Translations under genes and position numbers: made by a program | DNA from: a virus | Direction: 5' to 3' (one strand) | Virus record (IMG/VR): IMGVR_UViG_3300032240_002942 | Coordinates: 1 to 33,919 of that record | Length of the DNA stretch: 33,919 bases | Notes under the pieces: model-generated | Seen by the model: only the letters and a program-made list of their open reading frames with translations | What the model was told of the DNA's origin: nothing | Databases searched by the model: none | In this document: positions 1-9,010 of the stretch, one piece after another | How positions within the stretch are numbered: the first letter of the stretch is position 1 | Layout: each line of letters opens with the position of its first letter

Positions 1-425
1 AATGTCTTTACACCTTGTTGCATCCACATTGGAAGCATTTCATACATCATCTCATATCTATATAAAACTTCTCTGGCTGCTGAAGATTTATTCGCAAGAA
101 TGGCAACTGTCTTATTTTGTTGAAATAAAGTATACCATAGAATGCATGCAGCCGAGGTAATTGTTTTGCCCTGTTGGCGACCTTCCATTAAAATAACCTT
201 ACGATTATTTAAAATGACTTCAACTTTTTCTTTTTGACAATCGTACAATTTAAAAGGAATTAAACCATGATCCAATGAAACAATCATACAATATGTTTCA
301 ATAAAGTATACAGGATCCTGCATACACTTCATTATTTCTTTAACTTGGTCAGCAGAATATGACTCCTGTGTCCCAATAGGTTTTAAATTGGGATTGCCGT
401 TGTATGATATTTGTTTAGCCGTCAA
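1..425 (-). CDS. 17: Terminase large subunit, gp17-type (C-terminal part beyond window)
   Basis: This is the N-terminal ~141 residues of the packaging motor ATPase, which with the small subunit cuts concatemeric DNA and pumps it into the prohead. A Walker A motif GRQQGKT is visible, preceded by the family's Y-F-I-E-T-Y segment and followed by VAILANKSSAAREVL and LPMWMQQG, all typical of marine T4-like gp17. The frame stays open to the left edge, so the rest of the ATPase and the nuclease domain are outside. The most complete start is a TTG at 425-423, overlapping the end of the gp16 gene by 11 bases. The next ATG lies about 29 codons later and would drop the conserved GNPNLKPIG-like N-terminus. 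Start choice is an inference; family assignment is firm. Confidence 0.93.
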   Translation of the reverse strand, partial: MTAKQISYNGNPNLKPIGTQESYSADQVKEIMKCMQDPVYFIETYCMIVSLDHGLIPFKLYDCQKEKVEVILNNRKVILMEGRQQGKTITSAACILWYTLFQQNKTVAILANKSSAAREVLYRYEMMYEMLPMWMQQGVKT

Positions 426-840
426 TTATGCCACCGTTATTATTGTTCTTTAGCAATTTCATTAAATCGTTAGTAGAACCCGCAAATACCACATTATTGT
501 TTGTAATGTTTTTAGCAGATTCAGGAGTATCTTTATTTAAATCTTTAACTTGTTTTTGTAATGCAAGCAAATCTTTGGCCACATCTGAAACTGTTTTAAT
601 TAATTGGCCCGCAACTTCATATGTTCTAGGATGTTCTGAACTTTTGGCAAGTTCAATCATTTCATCAAGTGTTCCTTCACTTTTAAATATTAAATTTCTT
701 AAAGTGCTTCTTGCAAGCTCATAATCTTCTTGTTGATCTATACTTTGTTTAGTTGATTCATGTATAACTGTAGGCAAAGGTGCTTCAGGTGCCTGTGGTT
801 CAATATTAAAAATTTTATCAAGTTCAGGTATTTGTTTCAT
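415..840 (-). CDS. 16: Terminase small subunit, gp16-type
   Basis: This 141-residue protein is the small terminase partner that regulates gp17 and helps recognise DNA for packaging. The central segment (SSEHPRTYEVAGQLIKTV, then a helix with DLLALQKQVKDL) lines up with the T4 gp16 oligomerisation helices (SPRHMEVFATLM...). The C-terminus has VVFAGSTNDLMKLL, matching the T4 motif VFMGSPTELM, followed by an Asn/Gly-rich end. It lies immediately upstream of the large subunit gene and overlaps it, as in other T4-like phages. Length is close to T4 gp16 (164). Confidence 0.92.
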   Translation of the reverse strand: MKQIPELDKIFNIEPQAPEAPLPTVIHESTKQSIDQQEDYELARSTLRNLIFKSEGTLDEMIELAKSSEHPRTYEVAGQLIKTVSDVAKDLLALQKQVKDLNKDTPESAKNITNNNVVFAGSTNDLMKLLKNNNNGGIIDG

Positions 841-841
841 T

Positions 842-1594
842 TTAAAAATCAGTAAATGACTGAGTAAATCCAGTATAAGAATTTAAATTTGCATTTGGAG
901 GATAAACTTCTGTTACAATAGAATTTTGAACATTGCTTAATGCAGCATTATTGAATGTGGATGCAATAACTTTCTTAATGACACCAGACTTATCAACAGG
1001 CCCATAAAAGTTAAGTTTAATTGTAAATGTTAATGTCCATACTATTTCTCGTCTGTCCTCAAAATTACCTTCGTATGAATCTTCGAAGTTAATAGCATCT
1101 AAAAGAACAGGTAAATTGTTTTTAATATCTAATTCAGGAATAGCAATTAATTTTAAATTATAATCAGGATTAAAATAAGGTAAAATTTGCTCTATAATTT
1201 GTAGACCATCATCCTGATTTTTAACATACACATATAATGCCATTGTTATATTATATGGCGTAGGTGCATACTGAGCATTCAATGTAGTAGATGTATTATT
1301 GACAATTCTTGATTGTTGAATAGGAGCAATTTTTCTATCAAAATCATAACTCATCGTTAGCATTTCAAATGCCATTCTAGGAGCAAGAATTTGAATGCTA
1401 CTATCGTCAACATTTGGACGTTGCTGAATTCTGGCTAAGAATTTTTGTTTACCAGCATAAGCAAGAGGAACTTTTAATCCCTGAATAACATTGCCTGCAG
1501 AATCTCTTCTTTCAATAGTAATACTGTTAAAAAGATTTCCAAAAGCGATAACTGCTTTTCTTATAGTGCCCCAATAAAATGTTTGATCTAACAT
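842..1594 (-). CDS. 15: Proximal tail sheath stabiliser, gp15-type tail terminator
   Basis: This 250-residue protein is predicted to cap the finished tail sheath and form the head-tail junction. It aligns by eye with T4 gp15 (272 residues): LFNSITIERRD near residue 20, VPLAYAGKQKFLARI near 45, an Y-x-P-(T/S)-P motif near 115, IIEQILPYFNPDYN near 130 and the WTLTFTIKLNF segment near 190. Its ATG shares one base with the stop codon of the upstream gp14 gene, so the two are likely translationally coupled. Confidence 0.92.
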   Translation of the reverse strand: MLDQTFYWGTIRKAVIAFGNLFNSITIERRDSAGNVIQGLKVPLAYAGKQKFLARIQQRPNVDDSSIQILAPRMAFEMLTMSYDFDRKIAPIQQSRIVNNTSTTLNAQYAPTPYNITMALYVYVKNQDDGLQIIEQILPYFNPDYNLKLIAIPELDIKNNLPVLLDAINFEDSYEGNFEDRREIVWTLTFTIKLNFYGPVDKSGVIKKVIASTFNNAALSNVQNSIVTEVYPPNANLNSYTGFTQSFTDF

Positions 1595-2343
1595 TATCTA
1601 AGCACCTCTCCAAACGGATTTGTTTCGCTAAAATCTAAAATGGATGATGCTTGTGTCGTAAAGTCTTCGTTTCTAGATCCTGTATCTGTTACATTTTGTA
1701 TATTGAAATCTTCCATAATAACAGATGTAGTATTAAAATATTCAAATAATATAGCATCACCATTTTCCAATAACAACTGATGATTCATAATATCCTCGTC
1801 TACCGTTGGTGGGTAGTAATCAACTTCAGCAATTCCTGTATCAATAATTTCATTAGAATATTGATACAATTCACACTTCAAAGTGTAAGTATATAATTTG
1901 CCTACCTGATAGAATGGTTTGGCGCCCTCAACCTTGCGTATTTCAAAATATGATTTAGTCAAAGGAAAATATATTAAATCTCCCTCTGCTGGTCTCGGCA
2001 ATACTGTAACTTGACCATTATTTGTTATTTCATTCCATCTACGTCTTGATACTACAAAGTTTGCACTATCAGCAGTCTGTACACCAAACTTAGATAAGAA
2101 TTCTCCTTGTCCATCGTACCCATAAATGTTTTCCATATACATCTCAATAGGGAAAGCATGATCAAATCGATTCAACGGATCTTCGCCCAAAATGCGATCT
2201 TCGTTGTAACTAGAACGTGGTATATAATAGACTTCGAAACCATAAATCTTCAAAGACTCTATAATAATCGATTCATAAAGCCCTTGTTCTCCAGTTGTTC
2301 CCATTGGGATGCCGGATTGAAAATATTTGTTTACGGTAGCCAT
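1594..2343 (-). CDS. 14: Neck protein, gp14-type
   Basis: This 249-residue protein is a head-completion/neck component that joins the filled capsid to the tail together with gp13 and gp15. Recognition rests on the N-terminal block (N-K-Y-F near residue 5, then LYESIIIESLKIYGFEVYYIPR), the ILGED and MYMEN segments and the VVSRRRWNE motif, all typical of T4-like gp14 (256 residues in T4). It sits between gp13 and gp15 as expected. A 73-base non-coding gap separates it from the gp13 gene and holds an 11-base tandem repeat. Confidence 0.92.
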   Translation of the reverse strand: MATVNKYFQSGIPMGTTGEQGLYESIIIESLKIYGFEVYYIPRSSYNEDRILGEDPLNRFDHAFPIEMYMENIYGYDGQGEFLSKFGVQTADSANFVVSRRRWNEITNNGQVTVLPRPAEGDLIYFPLTKSYFEIRKVEGAKPFYQVGKLYTYTLKCELYQYSNEIIDTGIAEVDYYPPTVDEDIMNHQLLLENGDAILFEYFNTTSVIMEDFNIQNVTDTGSRNEDFTTQASSILDFSETNPFGEVLR

Positions 2344-2355
2344 ATTAGTTTAGTG

Positions 2356-2377
2356 ATCTATTGACAATCTATTGACA
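2356..2377. repeat. Perfect tandem duplication of an 11-mer in the gp14-gp13 gap
   Basis: The sequence ATCTATTGACA occurs twice with no spacer, at 2356-2366 and 2367-2377. It occupies part of the 73-base non-coding gap (2344-2416) between the gp13 stop and the gp14 start, on the leader side of gp14. On the plus strand each copy contains TTGACA, but no plus-strand gene lies downstream. Function unknown. Confidence 0.85.
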
Positions 2378-2416
2378 CGATGTTAGTATATGCTATGAGC
2401 CTGGGTGATAAGTATT

Positions 2417-3160
2417 CTATCCTACAAACATATCTACAGGCAATTCCCAATTAGATCTAGCTTCAATTTCAAGAAGTTTAATATCTTCTAATGCTTCATC
2501 ATATATTCTTTGACCATTCATTAATACTCCGCCGGGTAATTGAACTCCTTCAAATTTCTTTAAATTTGTTCCCCATTGTTTTTTAATTAAAGCAGTAGTA
2601 TATTTCTTTAAAAAATAATCATTATATACTGCGGTATAAGTATTGGGATCTAATACTCTCCATCCCTCAATAATTATGTATTGTCCGGGTTGACCATTTG
2701 CTACCCAATCCATATCTATAAACATTTTGTTCATATTACGATTGAATCGAATTGGTTTCACACCAACTAAAAGTTGATTGATTAATTCTAATTCTTGTTT
2801 AACTTGAGCATAATAGATCATGTCCGTTGCCATAATACTATATAAGTCATTGATTAGAATTTGATATCTAATATCAAAAATGTTTATGCCTGTTGTTCTA
2901 TTTGAAAAAGGTAAAATCCTTTCCACTCCGATAACTGTAGGATCCATCGGAATATATCTATTGGCATAATCTGTAGGTGTGATCAAATAACTTAGATACA
3001 TTTTTTCAACTGCATCGTAATGATACTGTTGATAAAATTGAAATGCCTCATCTATACGATCATCAATTTGTTCATCGGCTACATTAACTTCAATAACAGG
3101 CGCACCCAATTGTCTTAAACAATAGTTTTTCAAATCTTCTCTAGTTTGAATTGTTGCCAT
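2417..3160 (-). CDS. 13: Neck protein, gp13-type
   Basis: This 247-residue neck/head-completion protein acts with gp14 at the portal vertex. Family features are the N-terminal block LKNYCLRQLGAPVIEVNV, the DDRIDEAFQFYQQYHYDA motif near residue 35, YIPMDPTVIGVERILPF near 70, and a C-terminal segment with KKQWGTNLKKFEGVQLPGG and LELPVD-like WELPVDMFVG. It is shorter than T4 gp13 (309), as in marine relatives. A good Shine-Dalgarno (AAGGA) precedes the ATG at 3160. A one-mismatch late-promoter-like box lies upstream. Confidence 0.93.
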   Translation of the reverse strand: MATIQTREDLKNYCLRQLGAPVIEVNVADEQIDDRIDEAFQFYQQYHYDAVEKMYLSYLITPTDYANRYIPMDPTVIGVERILPFSNRTTGINIFDIRYQILINDLYSIMATDMIYYAQVKQELELINQLLVGVKPIRFNRNMNKMFIDMDWVANGQPGQYIIIEGWRVLDPNTYTAVYNDYFLKKYTTALIKKQWGTNLKKFEGVQLPGGVLMNGQRIYDEALEDIKLLEIEARSNWELPVDMFVG

Positions 3161-3175
3161 TTTTATCCTTTTGTA

Positions 3176-3183
3176 TATTTATG
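3176..3183 (-). promoter_or_regulatory. Possible late promoter box (CATAAATA) before gp13
   Basis: On the minus strand this reads CATAAATA, one mismatch from the T4-type late consensus TATAAATA. It is 15 bases upstream of the gp13 ATG, which would leave a very short leader that starts at the Shine-Dalgarno. In a genome this AT-rich a one-mismatch match is weak evidence. Confidence 0.3.
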
Positions 3184-3187
3184 CCGT

Positions 3188-3526
3188 TTATCTAGTAACA
3201 CTTGGATTAACAGTCATTATACCTTCTATTACTCTAACAACACTATTAGTATTTTTATTTGTTGCGCTGACATCATATAGATATCTACCTGCAGTTAAAT
3301 TTGCAGTAGTTCCATAATCCAAACTAATAGTAATATTGCCTCTAGTTTGATCATATATCACTGCATTTAAAATTGCTGCTGCATTTGCACTGCCGTAAGA
3401 TTTTCTTATTTGGCAATTTGCAGTATACCCTGTTAACGGTATAGGATTTTTATAAATGTCTATATACTGCACATTTGTAGAAAATGAGGCACCTTGATCT
3501 ATGTATAAATTTTTTGTTGTTGCCAT
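3188..3526 (-). CDS. Small beta-rich virion protein (Ig-like), unknown role
   Basis: This 112-residue protein has an all-beta pattern: a start with NLYIDQGASFSTNVQY, an Ig-like run with PLTGYTANCQIRKSYGS, then ITISLDYGTTANLTAGRYLYDVSAT and a final strand ending VIEGIMTVNPSVTR. Such N-terminal blocks are common in small proteins that decorate baseplates or receptor-binding parts. It starts three bases after the fibre gene's tandem TAA TAA stops and precedes gp13, so it belongs to the late structural operon. I recognise the style of protein, not a named T4 gene. An adaptor or decoration role is inference. Confidence 0.75.
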   Translation of the reverse strand: MATTKNLYIDQGASFSTNVQYIDIYKNPIPLTGYTANCQIRKSYGSANAAAILNAVIYDQTRGNITISLDYGTTANLTAGRYLYDVSATNKNTNSVVRVIEGIMTVNPSVTR

Positions 3527-3529
3527 TTA

Positions 3530-6500
3530 TTATCCGCAGTGATAAGTACAAGCTATTTGTTTAACTTCTGTTTGTGATGAGAATGTTACTGCTTCTCTAG
3601 ATTTTGCTACAGTATAATTGTGCATCAAATCATCAGATTGTTTCATTCCCTTACCTGCCATAGATGATGTAGTAATAAAATCGCCAATCTCAATATCACC
3701 GTTTTCGCCGCAGACATTAATTAAACCTTCACCTAATGAGTTCATAATAATTAGTTTGTTACCATCAAAAATATGCGTAAACTCTGATTTAATTTCTGTT
3801 CTTATATTGTTATAAGTGCCTATTACATTACCGCCATCGTCATAATTTGAAATTTCATCATTAAATGTTTCTGATATTGCAGTTGGTTTATGATTTTCAC
3901 TTATAGTTGAAAATACACCTACTACTGCCTTTTGATTCGGCGCTGATGATAATGCAACTTTTGTTATTGCATCATTAATTGATTTTTTGGCAATTACTTC
4001 AATATCCACTAATATATCACCTGGTTCAAATGTTGCTGCATTGTCTATGAATGCGTCGTGGGAACCCGTAAATGGACCAAGCAATCCACCTGCAGCATAT
4101 AAATAGTATGAACCATACCCCAAGTATGCAGATGATACAGTAGAACCTCCAGAAAAACCATTAAATAAACCAGAAATGGTGCCATTGGACGCATTTAATA
4201 CACCAAGTCCAGTAGTTGTTCCTGAAGCATTATAAGCTACAGAATACACACCGTTACCGGTACTACCCACAGTTGTTACATTATAATATAAGCCACCGTA
4301 TACGCCACCTCTTGCTGCATAAAAATCTGCAGCATTTCCATTACCTTTATTTCCTACAACTAAAGCTGTATTTGCAACTGCACTAGATACCAATAAACCA
4401 AATTTAGATGCAGAAGTTGCTTCAAATGCACCCACACCATAATATCCTGCAATGTTTGTTCCTGTACCTAATGAGAATGTTCCACCTGTAACAGATACTG
4501 ATCCAGCGCTACTAGAAAGTTTATCCACTGTGATTGCACCTGCTGCAATTTTATCTGCAGATATTACACCTGATTGAATTTTATCTGCAGATATTGCACC
4601 TGCAGCAATTTGATTTGCAGAAATTGTTCCATTGACAACTAAACCGCCATTGATATATGCAGATATTGTTGACCATGCTGAACCGGTCCAAAATCTAGTT
4701 TCGGAATATCCTGCACCTGTATTGTATAAAGTTACCATATCTCTGGTAACAACTGAACTAAATATTGCCAATATTCCGCTTGTTGCAGCAGCATCAGACC
4801 AAGAAGATCCTGCATATGCAACTGCTAAATTATAATTGCCTCTAGAACCATTGGTACCTGCTGCACCTGTAGCGCCTGTGGCACCTGTAGAACCAGCTGG
4901 TCCTGTGGCACCCGTAGCACCTGTAGCGCCGGCTGCACCTGCAGGGACAAATAATACCCAAGCACTACCATTATAAATGTAGGTGTTATTATCTGTAGTA
5001 TTTTTATAAACAGAATTAGTTGCTTGACCCGATGGTGCTGCAGAATATGATCCAATAAAATTAACCGATGGTGTTGATGTTGCAGTTCCAATTTGATCAA
5101 GAGTTTTTGTCGATCCATTTGATAATGTGACTTGTACAGAACTTGAAATTGCACCTACACCTGTACCTGCACCAAATAAAACTGCACCTGTTGCGTCTTT
5201 AATTGTCAATCCTCTGGAATCAATTCTATCTGCAGTAATTGATCCTGTTGCAATTTGTAATGCAGTAATTGATCCTGCTAAAATGTTATTTGCTGTTACT
5301 GCATTAGCAGCCAATTTTACTGAGGTGATTGCATTTGCCGCAATTGTTGCCGCTGTTATTGCATTTGCCTGTATAGCACCTGCATAAATTGAATTCGCAG
5401 CCAATGAAACTGCTGTTACTGCATTTGCTGCTATACTACCTGCAGTGATTGCATTTGCCTGTACTGCTCCTGCATATACTGCATTCGCAGCCAACTGCGT
5501 TGCTGTAATTGAGTTAGCTTGAATATTGCCCGCTGAAATGGCATATGCTTGTATTGCACCTGCATATATCGAATTCGTTGCAATTTGACTTGCGGTAATA
5601 GAATTTGCTGCTAATAGCACAGATGTGATAGAATTTGCTGCTAGTACATTTGCGGTAATTGAACCAGCTTGAATAGCACCTGCATAAATTGAATTTGCCG
5701 CAAGTTGAACTGATGTTATAGAGTTTGCTGCAATACTATTTGCTGTAATTGCGTTGGCTTGAATTGCTCCAGCATATATTGAATTTGCTGCAATTTGAAC
5801 TGATGTAATTGCATTTGCCGCAATACTATTTGCTGTAATAGCATTTGCTTGAATAGCACCAGCATATATTGCATTTGCCGCAACTAACGAAGATGTAATT
5901 GCATTTGCCGCAATTTTTTCTGATGAGATTACACCTGCAGAAATAGATCCCGCTATAATTGCATTGGACGCAATTAATGAAGAAGTAATTGCGTTTGCTG
6001 CAATTTCAGTTGCGCTAATTGCGCCTGCTGCTATTTTGCCTGCAATAATTGCGCCTGAAACAATCTTATCAGCAGTTATAATTCCTGATTGCAACATTGC
6101 GCTAGAAATACTATTAGCTGCTAATGACACATTGCCCGAAGATGCTCTAATATAATTGTTATAATTATTCCATGCACCACCAATATTAATATAAAGATTT
6201 GAATCTACTGTCCAAAATACTGTTCTACCGTCAAATAATCCTGTATTTGGCAATGGTGTTGTTGACCATATACCAACAGATGCTATTGAATTGGCAGTGG
6301 GAGTATAAGATGCACTAGGAGATACCCAGGCATTGCCATTCCAAACATATAATCCTCTATCTGTAGTATTATATGCTGCTTGTCCTGCAACCGTTCCATT
6401 TGCTGTTAAATTAGAAACAACTGATACTGGGCCAGGGGTATTTGCTGCAATATTTGCTGCAATTTGAGCAACATTAGCTAAAGCAACGGTTGTTACATTT

Positions 6501-7024
6501 GCTAATGCATTTGCTAATCCACCTAAATTTGTATAACTAACATTAGCTAACGCATTTGCTAAACCAGTCAAACTAGTTACACTAATGTTATTAATTGTGT
6601 TATTTACTGTAACTAACGCATTAGATAAATCAGATAAGTTAACAGTTCGTACATTAGATAATGCTAAATTTAAATCATTTAAACTAACTGCTCTTACATT
6701 TGATAATTGAGCATTCAAATTTGTTAAATCAACTGCCTGTACTGTAGACAAAATATTTGCTAATGTATTGGCAACATTTCCTAAATTTAAAAAATTTCCC
6801 GAACTGTTACTAACATAATATCTAATGTAGGTATTAACAGTTGTATAATCTATATTGCCTGTAACATTTCCACTTCCCCCTCCATTACCACCTAATAGCG
6901 CAAGAGAATATACATTTGAAAAATTTTGATTTATCTTTACAAAGGCAGTACGTAAAGGATCACCTTGTCCGTCATTTGCGTAACTGCCTACATTAACATT
7001 ACTTATTGTATATGATGTTGCCAT
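3530..7024 (-). CDS. Giant repeat tail fibre / adhesin
   Basis: This 1164-residue protein is a probable long fibre or receptor-binding protein. The first ~45 residues (ISNVNVGSYANDGQGDPLRTAF) are the attachment module seen on many marine phage fibres. Residues ~80-195 carry a ~15-residue Leu/Asn/Val repeat (LSDLSNAL, LGGLANALANV). Residues ~300-605 are about thirty decapeptide units of the form A-A-N-(A/S)-I-x-A-x-x-I. A collagen-like Gly-X-Y run follows near residues 695-720. The C-terminal ~250 residues contain GDILVDIEVI, GLINVCGENGDIEIGDFITTSS and end QIACTYHCG, a C-terminal module shared by many marine phage fibres. The repeats suggest a trimeric beta-helical shaft. It lies between the baseplate and neck genes. 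Confidence 0.88.
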   Translation of the reverse strand: MATSYTISNVNVGSYANDGQGDPLRTAFVKINQNFSNVYSLALLGGNGGGSGNVTGNIDYTTVNTYIRYYVSNSSGNFLNLGNVANTLANILSTVQAVDLTNLNAQLSNVRAVSLNDLNLALSNVRTVNLSDLSNALVTVNNTINNISVTSLTGLANALANVSYTNLGGLANALANVTTVALANVAQIAANIAANTPGPVSVVSNLTANGTVAGQAAYNTTDRGLYVWNGNAWVSPSASYTPTANSIASVGIWSTTPLPNTGLFDGRTVFWTVDSNLYINIGGAWNNYNNYIRASSGNVSLAANSISSAMLQSGIITADKIVSGAIIAGKIAAGAISATEIAANAITSSLIASNAIIAGSISAGVISSEKIAANAITSSLVAANAIYAGAIQANAITANSIAANAITSVQIAANSIYAGAIQANAITANSIAANSITSVQLAANSIYAGAIQAGSITANVLAANSITSVLLAANSITASQIATNSIYAGAIQAYAISAGNIQANSITATQLAANAVYAGAVQANAITAGSIAANAVTAVSLAANSIYAGAIQANAITAATIAANAITSVKLAANAVTANNILAGSITALQIATGSITADRIDSRGLTIKDATGAVLFGAGTGVGAISSSVQVTLSNGSTKTLDQIGTATSTPSVNFIGSYSAAPSGQATNSVYKNTTDNNTYIYNGSAWVLFVPAGAAGATGATGATGPAGSTGATGATGAAGTNGSRGNYNLAVAYAGSSWSDAAATSGILAIFSSVVTRDMVTLYNTGAGYSETRFWTGSAWSTISAYINGGLVVNGTISANQIAAGAISADKIQSGVISADKIAAGAITVDKLSSSAGSVSVTGGTFSLGTGTNIAGYYGVGAFEATSASKFGLLVSSAVANTALVVGNKGNGNAADFYAARGGVYGGLYYNVTTVGSTGNGVYSVAYNASGTTTGLGVLNASNGTISGLFNGFSGGSTVSSAYLGYGSYYLYAAGGLLGPFTGSHDAFIDNAATFEPGDILVDIEVIAKKSINDAITKVALSSAPNQKAVVGVFSTISENHKPTAISETFNDEISNYDDGGNVIGTYNNIRTEIKSEFTHIFDGNKLIIMNSLGEGLINVCGENGDIEIGDFITTSSMAGKGMKQSDDLMHNYTVAKSREAVTFSSQTEVKQIACTYHCG
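5208..6125 (-). repeat. Tandem decapeptide-coding repeats in the fibre gene
   Basis: About thirty tandem ~30-base units encode ten-residue blocks such as ANSIYAGAIQ and ANAITANSIA. Several form a ~90-base super-unit (IYAGAIQANAIT...). At DNA level the units share GCATTTGC and GAATTTGC type cores but have diverged from each other, which points to old expansion with protein-level selection. Such runs are prone to recombination and to misassembly from short reads. Confidence 0.85.
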
Positions 7025-7246
7025 TTATTTTTCCGAAGAAGAAAGATTTACTAGTTGTTGTAACAAAGATTTTATCTCAGATATATCTGTTTTCATTATA
7101 TTTATTTCATCTGATAATGAATTTACTTTGTTAGCCATTTCTTTTTTATTTTTATATTCTTTCAATCCCGTTAAATCGGTATTGATAAGAGAATTGTTCA
7201 TAGTATTTTTTAAAAACCTATTTTCATTTTCTAATCTTACGTACAT
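7025..7246 (-). CDS. Small coiled-coil protein, unknown
   Basis: This 73-residue protein is charged and helical. It begins VRLENENRFLKNTMNN and has a long heptad-like C-terminal helix (ANKVNSLSDEINIMKTDISEIKSLLQQLVNL). It abuts the fibre gene on one side and the 582-residue structural gene on the other with no gap, so it is translated as part of the late operon. A fibre chaperone or a trimerising connector would fit its size and place, but that is inference; no family is recognised. Confidence 0.7.
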   Translation of the reverse strand: MYVRLENENRFLKNTMNNSLINTDLTGLKEYKNKKEMANKVNSLSDEINIMKTDISEIKSLLQQLVNLSSSEK

Positions 7247-8995
7247 TTAAACCACCGCAGTCGCTATAATATTTTTAATTTTTGGAACTACTGTGGTATC
7301 ATTAGAATAAAATACTACTTTAATTTGAAATTGATTAAAGGTATTAAATGTTGTAACAACATCGCCAACATTAGAGGTATATGCTAAATTGGCAGTTCCT
7401 GTTGTTGCTAATGAATCACCTTCTAATATCTTATATGTTTCATTAAAGAATAAACTATCATTTAATCCTGCGTAATTTTTTGTTCCTGTAACTGATAAAA
7501 CACTATCAACATTTGCCAATTGATTAAACAATGGCATTTTTATCCAAGAATTGTTTAATATGGTCGCATCTTTACTGTTATCTAAAGAACTAATTACTCT
7601 ACAGAATACATCAATATCTGTGCCTGTTTTTCTGTTGACGTCTAACTTGACTTCCAATCCAGTTGAATCAAATCCATCCTGCAATTGAATTGGTTTGCTT
7701 ATATACTTAGATCTTGCTAATCCATTTGTAGGCGATACTTCAGAATTACTAATTGAAAGACTATATGGATCAATTAAATTCTTAAAAGAATACAAACCAG
7801 AATGTGATTTATCTATAGCAGGTGTAATATCTTTATTAGAATTATTCATAGTAACTTGTATTACTGCATCACCTTGATTCTGTATTTTGCTTCTTTTTAA
7901 TAATTTTGTAGGAGTATTTTCTTTAAAATCCACAAAATCATTTGTATATCCACTAACATCTGTTGTTTTTATTTTGTATGATGTTGAACTTTGATCGCCA
8001 AAAGAGTATTGTTTAGCATCAAAAAATAAATTGTCAAATTCATTATAAGATGTATCTGATGTTGCAAGTTCAAATGTTTTAGATCCTGTTTCAAATACAG
8101 CTTTATTTAATTTAAAGCATATGTTTGTACTTGTTTCTTCTAACCATAAATTTGTATTTTGTGGTTTATATAAAGCACCAGTATACGGTTGCTTATTGAT
8201 TGTAGTGCCAGAATTGCCTAATGCAGATAAACCAACTGTTGCCGAATACAAATAATAATCTTTTGAATTTGTCAAAACACATAAAGCATATTTTCCGGGT
8301 GCAAGATATAATGGCTGCGAAAATGTAAATTTAGTAGATGGGCCTATTCCAGAAGCAGGATTTGCAGGAACATTTACATCACTTGAGTTAACTATAACAG
8401 ATGATCCTTGTAAATAATCTGAGGAGGATGGAAATCCATTAACCATATTTCTAATTTCTATAGATATGGGAGTTTCCGCATCTTTAGTCGCAATGTATAA
8501 TTCTACAGATGTTAGCATAAGACCATATGGGTATCTTGTAGCATCTACTGAAAATGTTTGTGTTAAAGGACTAAATCCTGTTTCTCCGCCCTGTAAAGCT
8601 ACTGTGGAAACACCCGCAACTGCAGATGAACCATTATTACTAGGAATTGCGTCATATGTTCTAATGAATCCTGAAGATATACCACCACCTGGGCCTGTTA
8701 TGCCTGAACCAATTGCTTTAACTTGAGCATATATTTTTCCCGAAGAATAATCTATAAATTTAATAATTAAATCTGATCCGCCCAATTGAATAGCATAGGA
8801 TGAAAGAACAAGAATTTTTCCCTTTGCTCTTCCTGTAGTATCTGTACTAATTGGATCTCCTACCAATCCATTGTCAGGGGCAGCCAATAGTGTACAATCT
8901 ACATCGTTTAATAAAACCTTTAAATTAGTATTTGGTGGTAGATTGTAAACATCATAATTAACTACCGACGACGTTGGTTTTGAAATATCTTGCAT
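7247..8995 (-). CDS. Virion structural protein, baseplate/fibre-associated
   Basis: This 582-residue protein is beta-rich and lacks obvious enzymatic motifs. Near residues 95-105 there is a Gly/Pro hinge (GITGPGGGISSG). The following domain (SPLTQTFSVDATRYPYGLMLTSVELYIATKD, ISIEIRNMVNGFPSS, then FSQPLYLAPGKYALCVLTNS) is a jelly-roll-like module commonly found in large structural proteins of marine T4-like phages, often next to DUF4815 proteins. It lies downstream of the DUF4815 protein, the 207-residue protein and gp8, in the position T4 uses for gp9-gp12, so a wedge-peripheral or fibre-connector role is likely. No direct T4 homologue is recognised. Confidence 0.82.
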   Translation of the reverse strand: MQDISKPTSSVVNYDVYNLPPNTNLKVLLNDVDCTLLAAPDNGLVGDPISTDTTGRAKGKILVLSSYAIQLGGSDLIIKFIDYSSGKIYAQVKAIGSGITGPGGGISSGFIRTYDAIPSNNGSSAVAGVSTVALQGGETGFSPLTQTFSVDATRYPYGLMLTSVELYIATKDAETPISIEIRNMVNGFPSSSDYLQGSSVIVNSSDVNVPANPASGIGPSTKFTFSQPLYLAPGKYALCVLTNSKDYYLYSATVGLSALGNSGTTINKQPYTGALYKPQNTNLWLEETSTNICFKLNKAVFETGSKTFELATSDTSYNEFDNLFFDAKQYSFGDQSSTSYKIKTTDVSGYTNDFVDFKENTPTKLLKRSKIQNQGDAVIQVTMNNSNKDITPAIDKSHSGLYSFKNLIDPYSLSISNSEVSPTNGLARSKYISKPIQLQDGFDSTGLEVKLDVNRKTGTDIDVFCRVISSLDNSKDATILNNSWIKMPLFNQLANVDSVLSVTGTKNYAGLNDSLFFNETYKILEGDSLATTGTANLAYTSNVGDVVTTFNTFNQFQIKVVFYSNDTTVVPKIKNIIATAVV

Positions 8996-9010
8996 TTTTA
9001 ATTATCCGAA

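Noticed and set aside
2361-2390. Sigma70-like TTGACA promoter on the plus strand in the gp14-gp13 gap
   Set aside because: No plus-strand gene is downstream and no good -10 hexamer at 17 bases was seen.
4098-4105. Plus-strand TATAAATA inside the fibre gene
   Set aside because: It is antisense to a coding gene with no plus-strand gene downstream, and such an 8-mer is expected by chance in this AT-rich sequence.
4825-5154. Open frame of about 109 codons on the minus strand inside the fibre gene
   Set aside because: It is an out-of-frame reading of the collagen-like and repeat region, full of Leu/Gln/Val from the same repeats, with no ribosome site.
5208-6125. CRISPR-like regular repeats
   Set aside because: The units are coding, diverged, without unique spacers and in frame with the fibre protein.
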